Below, piece after piece: positions 23,247-32,779 of a stretch of DNA of 64,000 bases. The position numbers and the translations under genes are program-made. This DNA comes from Citrus sinensis (lineage: Eukaryota > Streptophyta > Magnoliopsida > Sapindales > Rutaceae), in assembly GCF_022201045.2 (NCBI RefSeq), contig NC_068556.1, positions 23,665,501 to 23,729,500 on the forward strand, given 5' to 3'. How positions within the stretch are numbered: position 1 is the first letter of the stretch; each line of letters begins with the position of its first letter. The notes beneath the pieces are model-generated. The model was not told the origin of the DNA. It saw only the letters and a list, made by a program, of their open reading frames with translations, and searched no databases.

Positions 23247-25528
23247 ATGTCACCGGCTAGTTCAAGTGTTGCTGTTTCCGATCAGTTTCCGGCTGGCTTA
23301 CGTGTCCTTGTTGTTGATGATGATCCTACTTGTCTTAGGATCTTGGAAAAGATGCTTAGGACATGTCTTTATGAAGGTACTATTCAAGCTTCTTTTGTTA
23401 TGTCTTGTAATTTCATTTGTGTGTTCTTAGAATGTTTTTTTCCCTTCATTAGGGGTTTTTTTATTGCATGTAGTTGACTTTGAATGTTCTTCTTTTGTGA
23501 TTCTTCAGTGTTTGATATGATTTTGCTGTTGGTTTGTTGTAGAAATGACAATAAAATGAAATTTATTAGATTTGGTCTTATTTTCAAATCTATTTTATTC
23601 TGTTTTCAAGTATCCTATGTTAGCTAATTTTAAAGTTACTTTGAAAGTTTCTGCTTGTTTCGGTAATCAGTCGGTGATTTGATTTGTTCATATGTGGATC
23701 AAGAGAGTTCTTTTGTAGGCCTGTACTTTCTGTAGATTTAAAGTTGTGTAATCAAGTAACCGTATGAATTGTTGATTAAGCTTAACATGGGGTTTTCAGT
23801 TACAAAATGCAATCGAGCAGAGATTGCTTTGGATATGCTTCGAACGAACAAGAATGGGTACGACATTGTTATCAGTGAGGTTCATATGCCAGATATGGAT
23901 GGATTCAAACTCCTTGAGCAGGTCGGGCTGGAGATGGACCTGCCGGTTATCAGTAAGCAGCCTACTCAATGACTCTCTTTTGAGGACTTTGATTCTGTTA
24001 ATTGAATCTGACTTGTGCAATTGTACAGTGATGTCTGCGGATGATAGCAAACAAGTTGTCATGAAAGGTGTTACTCACGGTGCTTGTGATTATTTAATTA
24101 AGCCAGTTCGAATTGAGGCACTGAAGAACATATGGCAGCATGTGGTTCGGAAGAGGAAGAACGAGTGGAAGGACTTGGAGCAGTCAGGAAGTGTGGAAGA
24201 GCGAGATCGGCAACCAAAACCATCTGAAGAAGCGGATTATTCTTCCTCAGCAAATGAAGGAAATTGGAGAACCTCAAAGAGGAGGAAAGACGAGGAAGAA
24301 GAAATGGAAGAGAGGGATGATACATCCACTTTAAAGAAGCCGCGTGTAGTTTGGTCAGTTGAGCTCCATCAACAGTTTGTGTCTGCCGTTAACCATCTAG
24401 GCATTGACAGTAAGATTCTTTGGACCTTATCTTTCTATTTGCAGATGCTTGTTAGCTTCTTATGATTACATACCTAAATACCTAGCACTCCCATTCAGAC
24501 AGGGGATGAGAAAAGTACACCATATTCTGTGTTCTTGTCTCCTCTATCTTAATTCGGACTGAGAACCGCATTAAATATATTTATATTGGACTTTGAAGTT
24601 GTCCTTCTTTTTCATTTATTATCAGAATATAGTTTTGTGTATGGCAGCTCCCAATATATCACTTTTACATTTCCAATTCCTGTTGCAGTATTTCGTACTT
24701 ATGCTTTTGCATTGATGTATACTACAGAGGCTGTTCCTAAGAAAATTCTGGAGTTGATGAATGTTCCTGGACTTACTAGAGAAAATGTTGCCAGCCACCT
24801 TCAGGTACTGTATAAAACTCTTGAACTTAGAAAATTCTGCAGGATATAGAAATTTGAAACTTTTATTTCTTTATTAAGTTGCATGCACAATAGAATGGTT
24901 ATGTTCCTGAATTATTCTTCTTCTTCGGATATTCTAACTATTCAACTGTGTGGTGCAGAAATATCGTCTGTATCTTACAAGACTAAGTGGAGTGTCACCG
25001 CACCAGGGCAATTCATTTATCAGTTCCCATTCCCAAGAACCACCTTATGGTTCTCTGTCTTCGCTTAGTGGGCTTGACTTTCAAACTCTTGCTGCCACTG
25101 GTCAAATTCCAGCTCAAAGTCTCGCCACACTTCAAGCAGCAGGACTTGCAAGGTCAGCTGCAAAGCCTGGGTTACCAATGCCTCTTGTTGATCAAAGGAA
25201 CATTTTTAGCTTTGATAATCAGAAGTTAAGATTTGGAGAAGGGCAACCACAACATATGAGCAGTTGCAAACAAATGAACTTACTACATGGAATTCCAACA
25301 ACCATGGATTCGAAACAACTTCTCAATTTGCACCATTCTGCTCAATCCCTTCGCAGCTTGAGCATGCAAGCCAGTGCCCATGGAAACCCAAGTGGCCAGA
25401 GTAGCCATTTACTCATGCTAATGGCTCAACCGCTATTCAAGCTTCTTGTCTTATGCCTTATAATTTCATTTCTGTGTTCTTTGTATATTTTTTTTTCCCA
25501 TCCATTTGGGGTGTTTTACTGCATGTAG
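23247..25528 (+). CDS. Type-B response regulator copy A, truncated, 436 aa, phosphoacceptor Asp replaced by Glu
   Basis: Exons 23247-23376, 23800-23952, 24029-24409, 24728-24804 and 24959-25528 (stop included) give 1311 nt with all splice sites kept. The receiver domain (about 17-130) has the acidic pocket VVDDDP and the lysine of YLIKPVR. The phosphoacceptor is Glu: E70 in [12 protein letters not shown], codon GAG at 23877-23879, where copies B and C have Asp. The GARP/Myb-like DNA-binding domain (about 197-257, [15 protein letters not shown]...VASHLQKYRLYL) is intact. At 25433 exon 5 runs into a second copy of intron 1, so the frame ends after about 35 foreign residues and the Gln/Pro-rich activation region is lost. 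Type-B regulators are nuclear transcription factors of the cytokinin phosphorelay. Asp-to-Glu is known to mimic phosphorylation in some response regulators. This copy may be an altered or dominant regulator, or a recent pseudogene. Confidence 0.75.
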
Positions 25529-25859
25529 TTGACTTTGAATGTTCTTCTTTTGTGTTTCTTCAGTGCTTGATATGATTTTGCTGTTGGTTTGCAGTGGAAA
25601 TGAGAATAAAATGAAATTTACCAGATTTAGTCTTATTTTTCAAATCTATTATATTATGTTTTCAAGTATCCTATGTTAGCTAATTTTAAAGTTACTTTGA
25701 AAGTTTCTGCTTGTTTTGGTAATCAGTCGGTGATTTGATTTGTTCATATGTGGATCAAGAGAGTTATTTTGTAGGCCTGTACTTTCTGTAGATTTAAAGT
25801 TGTGTACTCAAGTAACCGTATGAATTGTTGATTAAGCTTAACATGGGGTTTTCAGTTAC
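25433..25859 (+). repeat. Second copy of ARR intron 1 fused to exon 5 of copy A
   Basis: From CTATTCAAGCTTCTTG to GGGGTTTTCAGTTAC this segment matches intron 1 of the same gene (23379-23803), including the acceptor and four bases of exon 2. It follows exon 5 directly (..GGCTCAACCG|CTATTC..). The match ends at GTTAC, where GTTACTTTGAAA, a word also found inside intron 1, begins. Confidence 0.85.
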
Positions 25860-26646
25860 TTTGAAAAAGTGCTTGTAGACCTGTAAAATAACAAAATAAG
25901 GATAGAGGTAGAGCCGCAATGGCCGATGACTATACTTTGATGCTCAAGTCAGTTTTTTAAACTTTTTTAGGTGATAAAAGCTTACAAACTCTCTAAAATA
26001 GCAGAAAATAGCAGTTGGAGGTTAAAGAAGACCTCAGCCCGCTTTTTTGTGTGTGTTTGTGATTAGTATTAGAAAGATAAATTTTTATTGCCTTTACACA
26101 GTACACCCTTGATACCTTGCCATGTGACATATTTTTAGTGGTGATTCTTCTGTCCTTTTTGAAATTCTCATGTCCTTATACCTTCATGATGATTTTTGGG
26201 CTGTTAGGAGCATGCTTAAAGAGCAAAAATGTGATTTTTTGATAGGTTTTGTCGTTTTGTGTGCGTGGCGTATGCTACATTGCAGGTGATCTATGGCGCC
26301 TTTGCAGAAGTGACAATTGCAGGCGTGACAGTGAAGGACCATTATCTTTTGCATGTTACTTTTGACTTTTTGCAGGTATGACAGCCAGCTGTCCTTTCTT
26401 TTCCAACAAGATATTTCTTGATTTTGTCAAATTAAATATTCTTCTTTAGGAATAGAGATAGTACACGTGGTAGATATTTTTGGATGTTTTCTAAAATACC
26501 TTAGTTCTTTCATAGTGTACCTCGCGTATTACCTCAATTAGTAAGTATATATGGTATAAGTCAGGTACCCTACAAAAACTATTTATAATCATAAAACCTT
26601 CACATTGATACGTGGTACTTTATTTTCGATATTCTATTTATTCCCT
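25860..26646. other. Region between ARR copy A and the Mutator-like element
   Basis: No supported gene. A stretch at about 26287-26376 is bounded by CAG and GTATG and is open in one frame, so it looks exon-like, but I cannot assign it. Confidence 0.35.
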
Positions 26647-26655
26647 AAACAACAT

Positions 26656-27437
26656 GGGAAATTTACAAAAATGACCATCAAATTTTTGTTATTTTCACAA
26701 TTAATCCTCTCAATTTTTTTCTATCAACATTAGCTAAACACACATTTTTCTCTCCAAATTACCCTTCTTTACAAGCCAAAAGCAACTTTCTTTCTCCCCT
26801 TTCGTCAAACCAAATGCAGCTTCCCACTCTTGAATCATCAACCAACGGCAACGGCAAAAGGCAACGATAAAAAGCTTTATTTTTACCATTGACATACTCC
26901 ATACACCCATCCTCTAATGTCTCCCACCAACCATCGTAACATAATTCAAGTACAACTGAATCCATTAAGCCTGAAATTATAAAAAAAAAATAAATTATTT
27001 CAGCCCAATCAAATTAATAATTAATTACAATGAATCTAGCTTTTCATGCGACAGGCTGACTGTCGCACGAAACTTGGTGCGACAGGCTGCCTATCGCCAT
27101 ATTCACCCACGAAACCATCCACAGTTCAGTCAAACTGACGAGCAAGTTCAAAAAATAACTCATACCACTATGTGATGTTGATTATTGTTAGATCCGGATA
27201 AATTATGATCGGATTTCACTTTTTATCGTTGCCTTTTGTCGTTGCCGTTGGTTAATGATTCAAGAGTGGGAAGCTACTTTTGGTTTGACGAAAGGTGAGA
27301 AAGAAAGTTATTTTTAGCTTGTAAAGAAGGGTAATTTAGGGAGAAAAATATGTATTTAACTAATGTTGATAGAAAAAAAATTAAAAAATTAATTGTAAAA
27401 ATAATAAAAATTTGATAATTATTTTTATAAATTTCCC
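26656..27437. mobile_element. Non-autonomous Mutator-like element (782 bp) with long TIRs
   Basis: Inverted repeats of about 235 bases (26656-26885 and about 27205-27437) start with GGGAAATTTACAAAAATG and GGGAAATTTATAAAAATA. The element is flanked by a perfect 9-bp target duplication AAACAACAT (26647-26655 and 27438-27446). A 9-bp duplication with long TIRs is the hallmark of MULEs. A minus-strand ORF (26759-26965) starts MDSVVLELCYDGWWETLEDG and resembles the N-terminus of MULE transposases, but stops inside the left TIR. The right arm has collected mostly C-to-T changes relative to the left, as expected from methylated DNA. Confidence 0.9.
26759..26965 (-). pseudogene. Fragment of a MULE transposase N-terminus
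   Basis: 68 residues: MDSVVLELCYDGWWETLEDG, then MEYVNGKNKAF and an Arg/Leu/Asp part ending in LLLACKEG. The Y-x-G-x-W...Y-x-x-G-K-x-K pattern resembles the N-terminal domain of plant MuDR-type transposases. No catalytic DDE part is present, so this copy cannot move by itself. Confidence 0.5.
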
Positions 27438-27446
27438 AAACAACAT

Positions 27447-28105
27447 CCCTTAGTTCAAAAAGTATTTAAGGCAAAAGAAATTCTTAAAAGAATGGTGAAT
27501 AACACGTGGCGATATTTGTCCCACCTTCACAGATAATTGAGTAAAAAAAGAGTACCTCGCTCAGCTTTTTCTAGGCTGACCACATTGGTTAGCGCGTCCA
27601 AAAACTGTTGCCTCACTTTTCGCTTCCAAGTCCAACAAATCTTACTCTCAGGTTGGCCAGAGAATTACTTTACGAGACTAAGTGCATATGAGGGTTAAAT
27701 ATTGCATTCCTTATTTGGTTGACCTTCAGGTACCCTACAAGAATGAAATATCAGAGCGTCTTAAGACAAATGGGATAGCCCTTCATGTTGATCTGGGACT
27801 CTGTCTATCCCTCTGGTTCTTTTATAGGAAGATGTTTAGTTTCTTCAAATCGCTCCTGAGCACTTGTCCTTGCCAAGGTAGAGAGTGCTTACCAGCCTTG
27901 GGGTGTTGTGGTATGAATTACTTGAGAGAGATATTTAACTTAGAGAGTTGATGGGGCTTTACAGAGGAAAAATGATGTGTTGAGTCTGAACAGATTGGAG
28001 AAAGCTGGGCTAACTGATGAAAGCCCTTTATCGGCTTCTTAGCATAGGCCATATAAGGTTAGAAGGTGTTCCTGGATACCCCTCTTCATTTTGTGTTTGT
28101 TTATT
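27447..28105. other. Region between the MULE and ARR copy B
   Basis: An open stretch at 27682-27951 includes VPYKNEISERLKTNGIALHV after a possible acceptor (CTTCAG). It could be a gene fragment, but I cannot place it in a family. Confidence 0.3.
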
Positions 28106-28765
28106 CAATCGTAAGGTCAAACACATGAACAATATATAATTATGGCATTTTTAAAATTAAGCAGAAACACAATAGTTCCAAACAAACAAAGATGAGACGA
28201 GGTCCATCACTTGGAGCTTGTTTGTTTGTGGCAGCAAGGTACAAGTATCCTGTTAATTTGTTGTCATTACCTTCTTATTATTATTGTATGGAGAAAAGCA
28301 AACGGTTAAAGTAAAAACAGTAAAACTTGGAACAGAGTTTCACGTTGTCGGACTTGTGAGTGTTTGCTGTTGGAGTAGAGTTAGATGCGCGGAGTTGTTT
28401 ATTCATGTGTGAGCTGGATCCACTCTTCCAGGACTGTCCCACTTCCAAAAATTTTTATTCAAACAATTATAATTTTTTTCACCAAAACAAATTCAGCTTC
28501 AAGCTTTGACACAAAGCCATGTCTTCTTCAACTTCAATCTCTTTAAAAAATATTTTTTCTTCTTAATATTTAACTCAAATCTCTCTTCTATCTCTCTAAT
28601 TCTTTGCGTATCTCATCTGGGTTCTTTGAATTTCGAATTGGGTATTAATATCTATCACTATCTTTTTCATGTAATCATCGGGTTGAAGTTTCAACTTTGA
28701 AGCATGTAAAATCTTCTTTTATTAGTTATTGTTTCATTCTATTTCTTCTTGCTGAAAAAGGATCC

Positions 28766-30697
28766 ATGTCACCGGCTAGTTCGAGTGTTGCTGTTTCCGA
28801 TCAGTTTCCGGCTGGCTTACGTGTCCTTGTTGTTGATGATGATCCTATTTGGCTTCGGATATTGGAAAAGATGCTTAGGAAATGTCTTTATGAAGGTTCT
28901 ATTCAAGCTTCTTTCGTTATGTCTTGTAATTTCATTTCTGTGTTCTTGGAATATTTTTTCCCATCATTTGGGGTTTTTTATTGTATGTAGTTGACTTTTT
29001 TTTTTTTTAAATTACATGGGACTAATGTTTAAGTTTTAACTCATATTTAATGAGATTAGTATAATGATATTTACAATAAAATAATTATTGGAATTAATTT
29101 ATAAATCATATATAGCACAGTTCAAATGTTAACTCATATTCGAGAGATGTCTACTCTAATTATATTTCAAAAAGGACAGGGCTGCCTTCACTCAAATCAA
29201 GAAAAAAATGAATCCGCATAATGTATTGTGCGAGCTCGAACCTCACAATTGTGAGGCTTGTGTTCTAACCACTGGGCTAAAGCTTAGTGGCTGCATGTAG
29301 TTGACTTTGAATGTTCTTCTTTTGTTTTTCTTCAGTGCTTGATATGATTTTGCTGTTGGTTTGCTGTCAAATGAGAATAGAATGAAATTTATCAGATTCG
29401 GTCTTATTTTTCAAATCTACTATATTCTGTTTTGAAGTGTCCTTTGTTAGCTAATTTTAAAGTTACTTTGAAAGTTTCTGCTAGTTTCGGAAATCAGTCG
29501 GTGATTTGATTTGTTCATATGTGGATTAAGAGAGTTATTTTGTAGGCCTGTACTTTCTGTAGATAAAGTTGTGTAATCAAGTAACTGTATGAATTGTTGA
29601 TTAAGCTTAACATGGGGTTTTCAGTTACAAAATGCAATCGAGCAGAGATTGCTTTGGATATGCTTCGAATGAGCAAGAATGGGTATGATATTGTTATCAG
29701 TGATGTTCATATGCCAGATATGGATGGATTCAAACTCCATGAGCAGGTCGGGCTGGAGATGGACCTGCCGGTTATCAGTAAGCAGCCTACTCAATGACTC
29801 TCTTTTGAGGACTTTGATTCTGTTAATTGAATCTGACTTGTGCAATTGTACAGTGATGTCTGTGGATGGTTGCACGCAAGATGTCATGAAAGGTGTCACT
29901 CACGGTGCTTGTAATTATTTACTTAAGCCAATACGAATTAAGGAACTGAGGAACATATGGCAGCATGTGGCTCAGCAACCAAAACCATTTGAAGAATCGG
30001 ATGACTCTTACTCAGTAAATCAAGGAAATTGGAGAACCTCAAACAGGAGGAAAGATGAGGAAGAAGAAGCGGAAAAGAGGGATGATACATCCACTTTAAA
30101 GAAGCCGCGTTTTTTGGTCAGTTGAGCTCCATCAACAGTTTGTGTCTGCCGTTATCTGGCTAGGCATTGACAGTAAGAGTCTTAGGACCTTATCTTTCTA
30201 TAAAAGTACACCACATGCTGTGTTCTTGTCTCCTCCATCTTAATCCCCACTGAGAACGGCATTAAATTTATTTATGTTGGGCTTTGAAGTTGTCCTTGCT
30301 TTCATTTATTATCAGGATATAATTTCGTGTATGGCAGCTCTCAAAATATCACTTTTACATTTCCAATTCCTGTTGCAGTATTTCATACTTATGCTTTTGC
30401 ATTGATGTATACTACAGAGGCTGTTCCTAAGAAAATTCTGGAGTTGATGAATGTTCCTGGACTTACTAGAGAAAATGTTGCCAGCCACCTTCAGGTACTG
30501 TATAAAACTCTTGAACTTAGAAAATTCTGCAGGATATAGAAATTTGAAACTTTTATTTCTTTATTAACTTGCATGCACAATAGAATGGTTATGTAACTGA
30601 ATTATTCTTCATCTTCGGATATTCTAACTATTCAACTGTGTGGTGCAGAAATATCGTCTGTATCTTATAAGACTAAGTGGAGTGTCACCACACCAGG
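28766..30697 (+). pseudogene. Type-B response regulator copy B (pseudogene)
   Basis: Exons can be traced at 28766-28895, 29625-29777, 29854-about 30170, 30418-30494 and 30649-about 30697. The receiver keeps Asp in [12 protein letters not shown] and the Lys of YLLKPIR, but DPTCL of the other copies is DPIWL and the loop has MSVDGCTQD in place of MSADDSKQV. An in-frame 60-base deletion between two CGG words removes the basic segment [14 protein letters not shown]...DR. A 2-base loss after KKPR shifts the frame and stops translation at 30123-30125, before the DNA-binding helix. Intron 1 holds a SINE, and exon 5 breaks after GVSPHQ into a short tandem duplication interrupted by a Harbinger-like element. 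At most a receiver-only protein could be made. Confidence 0.9.
28999..29294 (-). mobile_element. tRNA-derived SINE in intron 1 of ARR copy B
   Basis: Read on the minus strand it starts GCAGCCACTAAGCTTTAGCC. It has an A box TAGCCCAGTGG and a B box GGTTCGAGCTC about 30 bases later, both Pol III internal promoter parts, and ends in about 10 A. A 14-bp target duplication ATGTAGTTGACTTT flanks it (28985-28998 and 29295-29308). Copies A and C carry the empty site, so the insertion is younger than the A/B duplication. Confidence 0.93.
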
Positions 30698-30730
30698 ACT
30701 CGTCCGTCGGTCTGTATCTTAGAGGACTAA

Positions 30731-31588
30731 GGTAGCGTTTATTTTTTGGATTGGATTGGGAATCCTAGGGAGTGGGAATCCTAGGATTGGGAGTGTGGAG
30801 TGGGAGTGGGAGTAGGTTGTTTACTTACACTGGAATGGAAGCATGGAATGGAGATCAGAATCAAATTTATGTGTTTATTTTGTCTTGGATTGGGAGTAAA
30901 TAGTTTCAAATTACAATTTTATCCTTATTTAAAGAATTATAATTTTTAATTACAAAACTAATAAAAAATATATTTAATGAATAATATTTATTTTATTATA
31001 TTTGTAAATTTATTATAATTATTAATATTCTTAATTATGAACAATAAATTATTAATTGTAATTTTAATATAAAATGAAATGTTATTTTATTTTATTTAAT
31101 ATAATTATATTAAATTTATTATTATATAAAATAATAATATAATATTATTTAGTACAAAATTAATATTTTCTTAGAATAAAGTATTTATTATTATTATTAA
31201 ATAAATATAGTACTATTATTTTTAAAATAAATATAATAATATTATATTTATTAATTCTCTATTAATATAATAATATTATTTTAAAATAATTTAAACTTAG
31301 AATCAATGTAAATTATTATTTAGTTAAATATAATATTATTATTTAAATAAATATAATATTATTTATTTTATTTTATTAATTATAAAACATAAAATATAAA
31401 AAAAGGTAGAAATGGGAGAGGTGGGAGTGGGCACCTCCCCCAATGGGAGTCTCACTCCCACTCCCCACTCCAAAAATGGGTGGGGCCCACGGAGTGGGAC
31501 TCCCAATCCCTCTCCATTTTAAGTAAGTAAACGCTGGAGTGGGAGGAATCCACACTCCTCACTCTCACTCCAACGAGTAAACACAACA
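30731..31588. mobile_element. PIF/Harbinger-like MITE (858 bp) in exon 5 of ARR copy B
   Basis: Flanked by TAA on both sides (30728-30730 and 31589-31591), with imperfect terminal inverted repeats GGTAGCGTTTATTTT and TGTTGTGTTTACTCG. Both ends continue with GGAGTGGGA/TCCCACTCC-rich arms, while the centre is extremely AT-rich. It splits ACTAAG|TGGAGTG of a second, tandem copy of the exon-5 start. TAA/TTA duplication and GxGTTT ends suit the PIF/Harbinger superfamily. There is no transposase. Confidence 0.75.
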
Positions 31589-31639
31589 TAAGTGGAGTGT
31601 CACCGCACCAGGACTGTCGGTTCCAACTAGGTGGTAGTG

Positions 31640-32480
31640 CCCGATTGACAGACAGGTAGTTCAAAGCCGAGACTCATCACTTCAATAGTTCTGATTGAAA
31701 ATTTTGAACACGATTTGAGAGTTGGACGTCGGGGAGCATAGCTTCTAATGCCACGTGCTCAGGTTTATCTCCCCTTACATTATTGCTACCACTGATGTTC
31801 CCCTATCCATATATGGATTAAAATGAGCGAACCACTAACATTCGCCCAAGCAATTTTAGCTTTGAATTTGTCTTGTCTGCATGCACTCATACTAGAGCTT
31901 CAGTACTTCAATTTATATATATATCACAAAAATGTGTAGTTACAATTATAAATTAACTAAACACACATAAGTAATACTCTGATGCTTCAAAAATGTGTAA
32001 TTGAAATTATGAATTAATTAGTTTATTTGTAACCTACAAAAACACACCGTTACTCTTAATCTCATTATTTTTATAATAGAAGTTTCAGATATTACTTTAT
32101 TTAATCTCATATCATATCATGAGTATTAGATTTTGATCATTTTATGACGTTATGTTTATGATGTTAGTAAAAAATAAAGGAAAAAAATTAAAAAAGAGTT
32201 ACGTTTCCAATCAAGTGATATGCAAGTACTTTTATGAACAAAATATGCTAGAAATTTCATTTAAAACTAAAGAAAAAAAATCGGAGATAATAAATAATGT
32301 GCTTTGGATTCAACCGAGCCACCTACTTTTCTTTCTCACTTGAGCTTTCTTCTTCATCCTCTCAATTATTTATTTTTCATTTTTTTTTTGTTTTATGGTG
32401 ATGGCGATGCGTATGAGAGGCATACGTATTCGACTCAATGTCTCCATCTGAAGTTTGGGCCCCACCGATTTAAAGCTATA
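31640..32480. repeat. Duplicated non-coding block D, first copy
   Basis: From GACTCATCACTTCAATAGTTC through CTCCATCTGAAGTTTGGGCC this region matches 35960-37765. The second copy is longer because of extra insertions, including a LINE fragment and a MITE. No exon is supported in either copy. Confidence 0.8.
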
Positions 32481-32779
32481 CTCTATTTATCAATATTACG
32501 TTTATTTCTATTCATTCAAATAAATCTTGTTGAGGAGTTGACTGTTGATTATTAAATGTTTAACCCTTCACTTCAAATTTTAGATATTAACTAAAATTTC
32601 GACCTTGAGTCAAAAGAGTGGAGCTGATAGCAATTCCAAAACTCTCATAATACCTCATGTTTTTGCACTTACCGTATTGACCTTGTTTTAGGTAAATTTT
32701 GGGGTGTAAGAGGAAGGGGAAAAACCTAACTGAGGACAATGAATTTCCTTTAATGAATTTATTCTCGGAATGTAAAGTG

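Larger units (their letters stand above)
28109..30730 (+). repeat. Segmental duplication of the ARR unit (copy B) relative to copy A
   Basis: Promoter, exons 1-4 and the first about 50 bases of exon 5 are repeated from 22590-25010. The upstream part is almost identical to copy A; exon 3 differs more. The left boundary is near ATTCAATCGTAAGGTC. Confidence 0.85.

Noticed and set aside
23796..24062. Minus-strand open frames repeated under each ARR copy (also 29621-29899, 43454-43720)
   Set aside because: Antisense shadows of receiver exons; they recur only because the gene is duplicated.
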